Under the pieces are notes generated by a model. The model worked only from the letters and a program-made list of their open reading frames with translations. It was not told where the DNA came from and did not search any database. Shown here in pieces: positions 1-8,872 of a stretch of 64,000 nt of DNA. Each line of letters opens with the position of its first letter. Position 1 is the stretch's first letter. The stretch spans positions 1 through 64,000 of the forward strand of contig VXZQ01000001.1 in the NCBI GenBank assembly GCA_009845425.1, written 5' to 3'. Source of the stretch: Holophagales bacterium (GTDB taxonomy: Bacteria > Acidobacteriota > Thermoanaerobaculia > Multivoradales > Multivoraceae). The position numbers and the translations under genes are program-made.

Positions 1-3000
1 GCGACCGCGTGCCGCTGTCCCCTTCCGTCGACGGTTCGGCCTCGATCCCCAGCATCCCCGCCCACAGCACCGGCGGCGGATCGTCGTCCGCGATCGTGCC
101 CGTCGCCGACGGATCGGCCGCCAGCAGCACCCGGCCCTGGGCGGTCTGCGGCAGGCCGCCCGGCGGCTCCGACAGCGTCACCCGGAACGCCTCCTCGTAC
201 TCGTCCAGGATGTCCTGCAGCGTCTCCACCTCGAACGTCGCGCTCCGCTGGTTCGCCGGGATCGTCACCGACCCGCCCGTCACCGCCGTGTAATCGCTGT
301 CCGCCGTGGCCCGATGCCCGTCCTGCGCGTCCGAAGTCGCCCAGTTCACCGTCACGTCCTGCGCGATCGTCTGGGAGATCGACACCGTGAACGTCACCGT
401 CCCGCCCTCGGTGCCTTCCGCGTCCGCCACCGACACCACCGGCGCGTCGTCGTCCAGCACCGTCAGCGTCGCCGCGTTGACCGCCGTGAACCCGGCGGGC
501 GGCGTGCCGCTCACCGTGATCGTCTCGTGGCCCTCGCCGGCCGTGTCGTTGATTGGCGTCAGCGTGAACGTCCCCGTCCCGCTAGGCATCGCGGCCGGGA
601 TGGTCACCGTGACCGTGCTGACCGCCTGGTAGTCCGTGCCCTCGGTGGCGCTGTCGCCCGCCGCACCCACCTCGACGGTCACGTCGGTGGCCATCGAAAT
701 CGTGTCGCTGCCGACGGGGAACGCCGCGGTCACGTTCACGGCGGTCGCACCGTCGGCCTCGCCGATGCTGGACGGGTCCACGCTCAGGTCGATCGTCGCC
801 GGCGCCGTGTCGTCGTCCACGATGGTGCCGGTGGCAACCGCTGTTCCGCCGATCACTTCGACGTCACTCGCGAAGGCCGCGTTGGTCGGCGCGTCGTGGC
901 CGAGCCGGACCGTCTCGTCCCCCTCGGCCACGTTGTCGCCGTTCACCGTCACCTCGACCGTCTTGCTCGTCTCGCCCGACGCAAAGCTCAGCGACGCGCC
1001 CGGCAGCGCCGTCGCGTAGTCGTCCCCGCTCGTCGCCGTCTCGCCAGGCCCCCCGAGAGAGGCCGTCACCTCCACCTCCCGCCCGCTGGCCGCGCTGAGC
1101 GTGTAGGTGAAGGTCATCGTCGCCGTCGTGCCGCTGTCGCCCTCGGTCACGCGCGGCGAATCCACCGACAGCGTCGGCGGATCGTCGTCGTCCATGATCG
1201 TGCCGGTCGCCGCCGCGTCGCTGAACGTCACGTTCGTCGGCAGCCCGCCGGGCGGAGCGGTGAGCGTCACCATGAACCTCTCGTCGCTTTCGTCCAGCAC
1301 GTCCTCCAACGTGTCCACCGTGACGGTCGCGCTCGTGTCGCTTGTCGGGATCATCACCGAACCGCTCGCCGCCGTGTAGTCGCTGCCGGCGACGGCCCCG
1401 ACGTCCGAGGTGGCCCAGTTGACGGTGACGTTCTCCGTCCAGGCCGCCGAGAGGCTCACGGTGAACGTGAGCGGTTCGCCCTCGTTCGCGCTCGCGGCCG
1501 CGATCGAGACCGAGACCTGGTTCAGCGTCGTCGCAGAGACGACGCTCGTGAAGAAGCCCACCCGGTCCGCGTTCTCGGCCCGCATCCGGAACTCGTAGCT
1601 CGTGTTCAGCGTCAGATCGGGGATGGTGACGCTGGTGTCCGTAGTCCCGAGGGCCGTCCAGCCGTCGCCAATCGCCTGGCCCTGCACGAACTTCCGCCAC
1701 TCGTAGCGGTAGTTGCTGATCGGCTTGCCGCCGGTGTTCGCGCCCGTCACCGCGTTCCAGGACAGGGTGACCCGGTGGGCCTGTACGTCGGAGGTGGTGA
1801 GGCCGGTCGGGGTGGCGGGCCGGCCGGCGACGGTCGTGATCGCGGTCCACGCACCGTCGCCTGGGCGGCCGTCGGCCAGGGTCCCGCGAGCGCGCACCCG
1901 GAAGTCGTGTCCCCTGGAGCGGTCGAGGGAGCCGACCGTGGCGTGGCTGTCGGGCGGGTCCAGGCCGATATCCGTTCCGGTCCAGGTCGAGGCGTCGCTC
2001 CGCTTCCACTCGTAGCGATAGCCGGTGAGCGTGGCGTCGCCCGTTGCGGTGACATGGTCCCAATCGAGGTAGACTTGGGTGTCGCTGAGCCCCGTCCGTC
2101 GTTCTCCCGGCGTTGCCTGGAAGTTGCCGGGCGCGGCGGGGAAGGCCGGGGGCTTGGTCGTCTCCGAGACCGTGGCGGTCCAGGCACCGCAAGTGCCGTC
2201 ATCCGCCGTCCTGCAGGCGCGCGCCCGGAACTGGTACTCCCTTCCGGGATGCAGACCGAACACGTTGAGCAGGTACGCGCCGGCTATCTCGCTTCGACCG
2301 CTTTGGTCGACATTGGACCAACTGCCCGTCGAGCCCTCGCGAATCTGGAGGACGAACCGGTTCGAATCCTGCGAACCGGCTCTCCAGGAGACAGTGACCG
2401 ACGTCTTCGACGGAGCGCCGGCGGAAAAATCGGTCGGCGGGGCGGGTCCCTGCGTCGTCGCCTCGACCGAGCCGTCGCCCGGCGTCCAGAAGCTGCGGCG
2501 GTCCGCGTTGGCTGCGGAGATTCGGAAGTTGTAGGTGGCGGCGTGCTGGAGGCCGTCGGCGATCGTGACGCGGCCGCTGGTGGCGGTGCCGGCGACCGTC
2601 TTGCTGCCCGTGTTCCCATGCTGGTTCCAGTCGCCGTTGGCGTCCGGCCGCCACTGAACTTCGTAGCCGGTCAACTCCTTGCCGCCGTTGGAGGTCGGAG
2701 CGGCCCAGGAGAGTTCGATCGCAGCTTCCGTCGTGGACGCCGTAGCCGCGAAGTTGCCCGGCGACTGCGGCCGCCCGGCGACGGTTCGGACGTTGGACCA
2801 GACGCCGTTGCCCGCCGAGCTCATGGCGCGGACGCGGAAGTCGTAGGGGGTGTGCTGATCCAGGCTGTCTACGTCGGCTCCGGTGGCGCTGCCGCCCGCA
2901 TCCATGCCGCTCGCGCCGGTCCAGCTCGCGGTCGTGCTCGCCTTCCACTCGTAGCGGTAGCCCGTCGGGCTGCCGCTGGGTGCGGTCCAGGTGAGCCGCA

Positions 3001-3484
3001 CAGAGGTGGCGGTGACCGGCATCGCTGACAGGGTCGGCGCGGCGAATGCGAACGTCGCGACATTCTCGACGGTTACCCAACCGCTGCACGACTCGATTGA
3101 GGGCTCCGGGTGCATGCCCTGACTGCGGCAGGCGCGCACTCGGACGTCGTAGGCCGTTCCAGGCGCCAGAGGCGTCGTGAAGCTGACGCGATCCAGGGTG
3201 TACTCGGAGACGTTGCCCGCTGTGCTGAACGTGTTGCCCTGCCAGAACTGGTTCGTACTACGCTTGCCCTGGAAGTTGTAGTTGTCGACACTGCCGGAGG
3301 TCGAAGCGTCCCACGTGACCCTGATGCTCGTCGGGGATGCCGCCGTCGCCTGGACGTTGGTCGGCACGGACGGCGCCTGCGACTGCGCCTGCGCCTCGGG
3401 CGTCAGGACGACGAACGCCAGCGGCGCGAAGGCTGCGACACGGAAGGCACCCACTGTACGAAGGCGGACGCACCTCGTGGACAT
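1..3484 (-). CDS. Secreted multidomain FN3/Calx-beta surface protein (C-terminus beyond window)
   Basis: The frame is open from an ATG at 3484 to the left edge, so the C-terminus is missing; 1161 codons are visible. The N-terminus reads as a signal peptide (basic MSTRCVRLR, hydrophobic FAPLAFVVL, then AQAQ). After it come about six fibronectin type III domains (recurring cores such as SVRLTW, SVTVSW, VTLSW and YRYEW), then at least four Calx-beta domains with the typical EGxxxTFTVSLS start and GTIxDDD end. FN3 plus Calx-beta arrays are usually extracellular adhesive or matrix modules, and the Calx-beta DDD ends suggest calcium binding; no enzymatic domain is visible. It lies downstream of a related gene on the same strand (3598-6402), with 113 nt between them that hold a conserved upstream element. 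The long open frames on the opposite strand are G+C-driven shadows. Domain identity is firm; the function is inferred. Confidence 0.85.
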   Translation of the reverse strand, partial: MSTRCVRLRTVGAFRVAAFAPLAFVVLTPEAQAQSQAPSVPTNVQATAASPTSIRVTWDASTSGSVDNYNFQGKRSTNQFWQGNTFSTAGNVSEYTLDRVSFTTPLAPGTAYDVRVRACRSQGMHPEPSIESCSGWVTVENVATFAFAAPTLSAMPVTATSVRLTWTAPSGSPTGYRYEWKASTTASWTGASGMDAGGSATGADVDSLDQHTPYDFRVRAMSSAGNGVWSNVRTVAGRPQSPGNFAATASTTEAAIELSWAAPTSNGGKELTGYEVQWRPDANGDWNQHGNTGSKTVAGTATSGRVTIADGLQHAATYNFRISAANADRRSFWTPGDGSVEATTQGPAPPTDFSAGAPSKTSVTVSWRAGSQDSNRFVLQIREGSTGSWSNVDQSGRSEIAGAYLLNVFGLHPGREYQFRARACRTADDGTCGAWTATVSETTKPPAFPAAPGNFQATPGERRTGLSDTQVYLDWDHVTATGDATLTGYRYEWKRSDASTWTGTDIGLDPPDSHATVGSLDRSRGHDFRVRARGTLADGRPGDGAWTAITTVAGRPATPTGLTTSDVQAHRVTLSWNAVTGANTGGKPISNYRYEWRKFVQGQAIGDGWTALGTTDTSVTIPDLTLNTSYEFRMRAENADRVGFFTSVVSATTLNQVSVSIAAASANEGEPLTFTVSLSAAWTENVTVNWATSDVGAVAGSDYTAASGSVMIPTSDTSATVTVDTLEDVLDESDERFMVTLTAPPGGLPTNVTFSDAAATGTIMDDDDPPTLSVDSPRVTEGDSGTTATMTFTYTLSAASGREVEVTASLGGPGETATSGDDYATALPGASLSFASGETSKTVEVTVNGDNVAEGDETVRLGHDAPTNAAFASDVEVIGGTAVATGTIVDDDTAPATIDLSVDPSSIGEADGATAVNVTAAFPVGSDTISMATDVTVEVGAAGDSATEGTDYQAVSTVTVTIPAAMPSGTGTFTLTPINDTAGEGHETITVSGTPPAGFTAVNAATLTVLDDDAPVVSVADAEGTEGGTVTFTVSISQTIAQDVTVNWATSDAQDGHRATADSDYTAVTGGSVTIPANQRSATFEVETLQDILDEYEEAFRVTLSEPPGGLPQTAQGRVLLAADPSATGTIADDDPPPVLWAGMLGIEAEPSTEGDSGTRS

Positions 3485-3505
3485 GCGACCACGCTACGAA
3501 AGAAA

Positions 3506-3555
3506 GCGTTAGGATGGCGTGTTCAGCTTGCCGTATCTAGTGTCGTTTTGATTAG
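3506..3555 (-). promoter_or_regulatory. Conserved bipartite upstream element, copy 1
   Basis: Read on the minus strand, the element is CTAATCAAAACGACA, 17 nt, then an 18-nt block containing ACACGCCA and CTAACGC. It ends 21 nt before the ATG at 3484. The same two blocks with the same 17-nt spacer occur at 6427-6476 and 23126-23175. Blocks do not match a canonical sigma-70 promoter, so an activator site or an alternative sigma promoter is inferred. Confidence 0.6.
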
Positions 3556-3597
3556 GAACGGCGGCCGCCCGCACAGGCCTCGGCGACGGCTTTGCCG

Positions 3598-6402
3598 TTA
3601 CTCGCGGCAAGCGAAGGCGGCGGTATCGGCCCTGGTCTGCGCCGTCACGCCCTGGGCGTTGCGGTGGGTCCAGGACCTGCCCTCGCCGTCGGTGACGACG
3701 AGGTTGAAGGCCACGTCGGTGACGGGGCCGACGAACACCCAGCGGTGGCCGTTGATCGAGCAGCCGTCGAGCACCTTGATCAGCACCTCCGCGTTGCCGC
3801 GGTCGAAGAACCACAGCAGCCCCGCCTGGCCCGAGGCCCAGATGCCGGCCTTCGCGTCGCCGGTCTCGCCGGCCGGCGTCTCGTAGCACAGGCTCACGCG
3901 GTGGTCTCCGAAGACGAGCGGGGTCGTCTCGGGCTCGCAGTCCGTGAACCGGCCCGGCTCCTCGCGGGCCGCGGCGTAGACGGCGGCGGCGCTGGTCTCA
4001 CCGGCGGCGGCCGCGTCAACGGCCTCGGCGGCGGCCGCCAGGGCAGCATCGGCGTCGGCGTCCGCGTCGACGGCGCCCTCCGCGCACGGGAACGCCGCGG
4101 TGTCGCTCGCCACCGCCGTCGTTTCGCCCTGCCGGTTGTGGTGCGACCACACCAGCTCACCGCCGTCGGAAACGTACAGGTTGAAGGCGATGTCGGTGAC
4201 CGGCGCCAGGAACACCCAACGGTGGCCGTCGATCTCGCAGCCGTCGAGCACCTTGACCAACACCTCCACGTTGCCGCGGTCGAAGAACCACAACAGGCCC
4301 GACTGACCAGAGGTCCACACCCCGGCCCGGCCTTCGCCCGTTTCGCCCGCCGGCGTCTCGTAGCACACGCTGACCCGGTAGTCGCCGAACGCCAGGCGCG
4401 CCGACGTCGGCACGCAGGAGCTGAAGCCCTCCCCCGACGGCGGCTCGGGCAACGGACCGGGGTCGAGATCGAGCTCAGGGTACGGATCGGGCTCCGGTTC
4501 CGGCTCCGGGTCGGGTTCTGGCTCCGGGTCGGGTTCGAGCTGTGTCACCGCGGCGGAATCGACGTTCGAGAACAGCCCCGCCGGGTTGCCGGCGGTATCG
4601 GTGACGCCGTTGAGGGCCTGCACCTGGAAGTAGTGGTCGCCCGTCGCGCCGACACCCACGGTGTGCGACGGGCTCGCGCTGCCCGTCTCGAACCACACTG
4701 CCGAGAGGATGTCGGAGGACGAGGTCGCGATGCGGTAGCGGTAGCCGGTGATGGACGCCGCCGTACCGTTGAGCGTCCCGAGGTCGCTCGGCGCGGTCCA
4801 GCTCAGGTCCACGGATGCGACCCTCGCCGTCGCCGTCAGCCCGGTGGGCGCGCCGGCTGCCGCATCGTCGTCGGTGATCGTGACGGTGGCGTCGGAGCCG
4901 GCAACCTCCACGTTCGCCGGCAACCCGCCCGGAGGCGCATGCAGGGTCACCAAGAACGTCTCGTCGAACTCGTCCAGCCCGTCCTCCGCCGTGTTCACCG
5001 TGAAGGTCACGCTGGTGTCGCCGGTCGGGATCGTCACCTGGCCGCCCTTCACCACGTAGTCGTCCGGCCGTGTCGCCGTGCCGTTCGAGAGCGTGTAGTC
5101 GACCGTCACGGGCACCGTCCACTTTGCGGAAAGGCTGACCGTGAAGGTCACCGGATCGCCCTCGGCCGCGCTCGCGTCGGCGATGGACAGGTTCGCCCCG
5201 TCGATCGTCGTCGCCGCGACCGAGCCGTCGTCCGGCGTGTAGTAGCTCTGGCGGTCCCGGTTGTAGGCGAGGTAGCGGAAGTTGTAGGCAGTGCCAGGCT
5301 GGAGGCCGTCGGATGCCGTGATGGACGTCGACGTGACCATGCCGACCGTCTTGCTGCCGGTTGCCTGGCTGTCGTCCCAGTTTCCGGTCGCGTGCGGCCG
5401 CCACTCCACGACGTAGCCTTTGATGTAACTGCCGGCGTCGTTCGACGGCCAGCCCCAATTCAGCCGCACGCCCACCTCGTTCGTGGCCCCCGTCGCCCTC
5501 AGGGCGGCGAGGCCGGAGGGCCGCCCGGCCACCCTGGGCCTGTTGGACCAGTGGCTGACGAGCAGGCGGAAGACGGACCGGATCCGGTAGTCGTAGCCCA
5601 CGTCCCAACTCCGCTTGTCCACGGTGTAGGTCGTGGCCGTGGGTTCAATGGTGCTGGTGACGGTATGCCAGCCGGTTTCCGTGGCCTCCTTGCGCTGAAG
5701 CTCGTAGTTGGCGATGCCGCTGCCCTTGCGGGTCGGCAAGTCCCACACGAGCACGTCCTGATTCTCGGCGGCCGTGCTCCCCGCCACCAGGCGCTCCGGC
5801 GGCCAGGGGTTGAGTCCGGCGAAGCCCGTCGCTTCGGCGGAAGGCAGGCTGTCGTCGCCGCCCTCCTGGGTCGCGATGACGCGCATCGTGTAGGCCACGC
5901 CGTGGATCAGGCCGAAGATGATCCTCCGTCCTGTTGTCGCGGATACCTTGACCTGGCGACGCACCGGGTCGTAGTCCTCGGTGCCGGACTTCCACTGGAT
6001 CTTGTAGCCGCTGGCGCCGTACACCAGATGCCATCGGGCCTGTAGCTGCGCGCCAAGGCGGACAAGCTCCATGTTCGTCGGAGCCGGCAGCAGGGTGGAC
6101 GCGGTGACCGTCGCCCAGTCGCTGCACTGAACCGTCGGAGGCGGGGCGCAACCCCTCACCCGGATGGTGTACGCGGTTGACGAACTCAGTCCTCCAGCGA
6201 TGACCGTGGTGCCCTCGGAAGCGGTTGCTATCCGGTCGAAGGGATCCACGTTCCCGGCCTGAGACCGTTCGACGTCGTAGGTAAAGCCCATACCGGAAGA
6301 GTCCCACGCCGCGGTGAGGCTCACATCGGTCTTCGCGGTGACCCGAAGGTTGGCCGGAGGATCGGGATCCTGCGCCTGCGCCTGCCGTGGGAAGGCGACC
6401 AA
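3598..6402 (-). CDS. Secreted FN3/Calx-beta protein with duplicated C-terminal WFFD-type domain
   Basis: The predicted 934-residue protein contains four FN3 domains, one Calx-beta domain (SIADASAAEGDPVTFTVSLS), another FN3 domain, and a DPEPEP-rich linker. Two copies of a ~110-residue domain end the protein, each with VCYETPAGETG or LCYETPAGETG, LLWFFDRGN, KVLDGC and GHRWVF; an Ala-rich linker separates them. This terminal domain is frequent in large secreted proteins of Acidobacteriota-like genomes and has no assigned function that I know of. The start is uncertain. TTG at 6402 is the only usual start codon, but the frame stays open to 6459 and codes for a hydrophobic stretch (RALLLATIAL) that would complete a signal peptide ending in AQAQD. 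It shares architecture with the adjacent gene at 1-3484, so the two look like a tandem paralogous pair. A surface or secreted binding role is inferred. Confidence 0.85.
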   Translation of the reverse strand: MVAFPRQAQAQDPDPPANLRVTAKTDVSLTAAWDSSGMGFTYDVERSQAGNVDPFDRIATASEGTTVIAGGLSSSTAYTIRVRGCAPPPTVQCSDWATVTASTLLPAPTNMELVRLGAQLQARWHLVYGASGYKIQWKSGTEDYDPVRRQVKVSATTGRRIIFGLIHGVAYTMRVIATQEGGDDSLPSAEATGFAGLNPWPPERLVAGSTAAENQDVLVWDLPTRKGSGIANYELQRKEATETGWHTVTSTIEPTATTYTVDKRSWDVGYDYRIRSVFRLLVSHWSNRPRVAGRPSGLAALRATGATNEVGVRLNWGWPSNDAGSYIKGYVVEWRPHATGNWDDSQATGSKTVGMVTSTSITASDGLQPGTAYNFRYLAYNRDRQSYYTPDDGSVAATTIDGANLSIADASAAEGDPVTFTVSLSAKWTVPVTVDYTLSNGTATRPDDYVVKGGQVTIPTGDTSVTFTVNTAEDGLDEFDETFLVTLHAPPGGLPANVEVAGSDATVTITDDDAAAGAPTGLTATARVASVDLSWTAPSDLGTLNGTAASITGYRYRIATSSSDILSAVWFETGSASPSHTVGVGATGDHYFQVQALNGVTDTAGNPAGLFSNVDSAAVTQLEPDPEPEPDPEPEPEPDPYPELDLDPGPLPEPPSGEGFSSCVPTSARLAFGDYRVSVCYETPAGETGEGRAGVWTSGQSGLLWFFDRGNVEVLVKVLDGCEIDGHRWVFLAPVTDIAFNLYVSDGGELVWSHHNRQGETTAVASDTAAFPCAEGAVDADADADAALAAAAEAVDAAAAGETSAAAVYAAAREEPGRFTDCEPETTPLVFGDHRVSLCYETPAGETGDAKAGIWASGQAGLLWFFDRGNAEVLIKVLDGCSINGHRWVFVGPVTDVAFNLVVTDGEGRSWTHRNAQGVTAQTRADTAAFACRE
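4484..4540 (-). repeat. Low-complexity Pro-Glu-Asp linker repeat
   Basis: A run of near-identical codons encodes alternating EPDP/EPEP units. It links the last FN3 domain to the two C-terminal domains of the 3598-6402 protein. Such a stretch is typical of a rigid extended linker and is prone to length variation. Confidence 0.7.
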
Positions 6403-6426
6403 TGCGATGGTGGCCAGGAGGAGGGC

Positions 6427-6476
6427 GCGTTTGGTGTTCGTGTCGATATTCGCCGATTAGATGTCGTTTCGATTAG
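6427..6476 (-). promoter_or_regulatory. Conserved bipartite upstream element, copy 2 (between divergent genes)
   Basis: On the minus strand CTAATCGAAACGACA is followed after 17 nt by an 18-nt block with GACACG and AAACGC. Spacing is identical to the other two copies; the second block is the most diverged copy. It sits in the 86-nt gap between the FN3 gene (start 6402 or upstream) and the divergent kinase-regulator gene (start 6489), so it could serve either gene. TCTAATCG occurs twice, 16 nt apart. Confidence 0.55.
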
Positions 6477-6488
6477 AATCGAAAGACC

Positions 6489-8837
6489 ATGACGAAGTCC
6501 GACGATCCGAACCGGCAGAACCAGGCGCCGCGTGACCGCGTCTCCACCCTCATCGCCGCCATCCGGCGCATCAGCGCCAGCCTCGACCTCGACACCGTGC
6601 TCGGCGAAGTGGTGGAGAGCGCCCGCGTCCTGACCGGCGCCCGCAAGGGCGTCATCGTCATTCTCGACGAGGAGGGCGTCCCGCACGAGCCTCTGTTCTC
6701 GGGCCTCACCCCGGAGGAGGAACGGGAACAGCTAGCCTGGCCCGGCAACGCCCGCCTGTTCGAGCATCTGCGCAACCTGGACGGGCCGGTGCGGGTGGCC
6801 GACTTCCCGCGCTACGTCCACGCGCTGGGTATCGAGTCTCCCTGGACCATCTCCCAGACCTTCGCGAGCATGCCGATGCGTCACCGGGGCATGGAGGCCG
6901 GCAGCTTCTCCCTCGCCGAGAAGGCGGACGGCGAAGCGTTCACCGGCGAGGACGAGGAGGTGCTGGCGCTGTTCGCTTCCCAGGCCGCCTCCGCCATCGC
7001 CAACGCCCGGACCTACCACAGCGAGCGGCGCGTCCGCGCCGACCTCGAGGCTCTGATCGAGACGTCGCCGGTCGGGGTGGTGGTCTTCGACGCGAAGAGC
7101 GGCCGGCCGGTGTCGATCAACCGCGAGATGAGGCGCATCGCGGAGAGCCTCCGCACGCCCGGCCAACCGCCCGAACAGCTCCTGGAAGTGTTGTCCATCC
7201 GGCGCGCCGACGGCAGCGAAATGTCCCTGAGCGAGTTCCCCATCGCGCAGCAACTCAGCGGCGTCAAGACGCTACGCGCCGAGGAAATGGTGCTCTCGGT
7301 GCCGGACGGGCGCAGCATCCGGACGCTGATCGACGCGGCGCCGGTCCCCGCCGACGGCGACGCCGTCGGTTCGGTGGTGGTAACGGTTCAGGACCTGGCG
7401 CCGCTCGACGAGATCGAGCGGCTGCGGACCGAGTTCCTGGGCCTGGTGAGCCACGAGCTGCGCGGGCCGCTTGCCGCCATCAAGGGCTCGGCGATGACGC
7501 TGCTGGACGAAGCCCCGGCGCTCGACCCGGCGGAGGCGCGCGAGTTCCACCGCCTCATCGTCGAGCAGGCCGACCACATGCGCCGCCTCGTCGGCGACCT
7601 GCTCGATGCCGGCCACATCGAGGCGGGCACGCTCTCGGTGTCACCCGAGCCCTCGGCGGTGGCCGACCTGGTGGAGCGCGCGCGGAACACGTTCGTGAGC
7701 GGCGGCGCGCGCCAGGGTGTCGTCGTCGACCTGCCGCCGGACCTTCCCCGGGTGATGGCCGACCGGCGGCGCGTGGCGCAGGTGCTGAACAACCTGCTCG
7801 CCAACGCCGCGCGCCACGCTCCGGAGACGTCCGCCATCCGGGTCTCCGCGGCGGTCGAGGACGGCCATGTCGCGGTGTCGGTTTCCGACGAGGGCCAGGG
7901 CCTGGCGCCGGAGCGGCTGGCGCAACTCTTCCGCAAGCACATCGCCCCGGAGGAGGCGACGGCGCGAAGGCCGAGCCACGGCCTGGGCCTGGCCATCTGC
8001 AAGGGGCTCGTGGAGGCCCACGGCGGGCGCATCCGGGCCGAGAGCGCCGGCCCCGGCCGGGGCACGACCGTCGTCTTCACCCTGCCGGTGGTCGACGGCG
8101 ACGGCGCCGAGGCGGGCGGCCCCTCCCCGGACCGACCCGCGCCCAACGACGGACCCGGGGCCACCCGCATCCTCGTGGTCGACGACGACCCCCGGATGCT
8201 GCGCCTGGTGCGCGACGCGCTCGCGGCCGCGGGCTACGCGCCCGTGGTCACGGGCGAGCCCGGCGAGGTCGCGCGCCTGCTGCGCGAAGAGAAGCCCGCG
8301 CTCGCCGTGCTCGACCTGGCGCTGCCCGGCGCCGACGGCATCGAACTGATGCGCGAGACTCCCGAGCTCTCCGACCTGCCGGTCATCTTCATCTCCGTCT
8401 ACGGCCGCGACGAGACCGTCGCGAGAGCGCTCGACGCCGGCGCCGCGGACTACATCGTCAAGCCCTTCTCGCCCACCGAACTCGCCGCGCGGGTGCGGGC
8501 GGCGCTGCGCCGGCAAGAGCGGCCCGCGCCCTTCGTGCTGGGCGAGCTCTCGATCGACTACGAGAGCCGCCGGGTCACGGTCGAGGGGCGCGCACTGGAC
8601 CTCACCGCGACCGAGTTCGACCTCCTGCGCGTGCTCTCGCTCAACGCCGGGCGGGTCATGACCTACGCGACGCTGCTCCGCCAGGTGTGGGGCAAGGCGG
8701 GCAGCGCCGGCCCGAACCGGGTACGCGTGTTCGTGAGGAGCCTCCGCCGCAAGCTCGGCGAGGACGCCGAGCGCCCGACCTGGATCTTCAACGAGCGCGG
8801 TGTCGGCTATCGCATGCCGGATGCGGGCGAGGGGTAG
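6489..8837 (+). CDS. One-piece two-component regulator: GAF / histidine kinase / receiver / OmpR-type wHTH
   Basis: This 782-residue protein holds a complete phosphorelay on one chain. An N-terminal GAF domain (about residues 20-175) is followed by a PAS-like segment (ETSPVGVVVFD) and HisKA with phospho-acceptor His322 in LVSHELRGP. The HATPase domain has an N box (NNLLANAARH) and G boxes (SDEGQGL, SHGLGLAICKGL). The receiver has the acidic pair VVDDD, phospho-acceptor Asp609 (LDLALPGADG) and the conserved Lys in YIVKPF. The chain ends in an OmpR/PhoB winged helix (TATEFDLLRVL, FVRSLRRKLG, VGYRMP). No transmembrane segment is evident, so sensing is probably cytoplasmic through GAF. Kinase and receiver resemble KdpD/KdpE-type modules, but the fusion to a DNA-binding output is unusual. 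A close paralogue lies at 24658-27012. The gene is divergent from the FN3 gene; its targets are unknown. Confidence 0.93.
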   Translation: MTKSDDPNRQNQAPRDRVSTLIAAIRRISASLDLDTVLGEVVESARVLTGARKGVIVILDEEGVPHEPLFSGLTPEEEREQLAWPGNARLFEHLRNLDGPVRVADFPRYVHALGIESPWTISQTFASMPMRHRGMEAGSFSLAEKADGEAFTGEDEEVLALFASQAASAIANARTYHSERRVRADLEALIETSPVGVVVFDAKSGRPVSINREMRRIAESLRTPGQPPEQLLEVLSIRRADGSEMSLSEFPIAQQLSGVKTLRAEEMVLSVPDGRSIRTLIDAAPVPADGDAVGSVVVTVQDLAPLDEIERLRTEFLGLVSHELRGPLAAIKGSAMTLLDEAPALDPAEAREFHRLIVEQADHMRRLVGDLLDAGHIEAGTLSVSPEPSAVADLVERARNTFVSGGARQGVVVDLPPDLPRVMADRRRVAQVLNNLLANAARHAPETSAIRVSAAVEDGHVAVSVSDEGQGLAPERLAQLFRKHIAPEEATARRPSHGLGLAICKGLVEAHGGRIRAESAGPGRGTTVVFTLPVVDGDGAEAGGPSPDRPAPNDGPGATRILVVDDDPRMLRLVRDALAAAGYAPVVTGEPGEVARLLREEKPALAVLDLALPGADGIELMRETPELSDLPVIFISVYGRDETVARALDAGAADYIVKPFSPTELAARVRAALRRQERPAPFVLGELSIDYESRRVTVEGRALDLTATEFDLLRVLSLNAGRVMTYATLLRQVWGKAGSAGPNRVRVFVRSLRRKLGEDAERPTWIFNERGVGYRMPDAGEG

Positions 8838-8872
8838 CTACCGGGCTAGTCTTGCCTCGAGTCCTGGGTTCG

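Noticed and set aside
314..3028. Very long plus-strand reading frame antisense to the FN3/Calx-beta gene
   Set aside because: Its translation is Arg/Ala/Gly-rich without domain structure, while the minus strand encodes clear FN3 and Calx-beta repeats. It is a G+C-driven shadow.
3592..6045. Long plus-strand reading frame antisense to the second FN3 gene
   Set aside because: Same reason: compositional shadow of a well-supported minus-strand protein.
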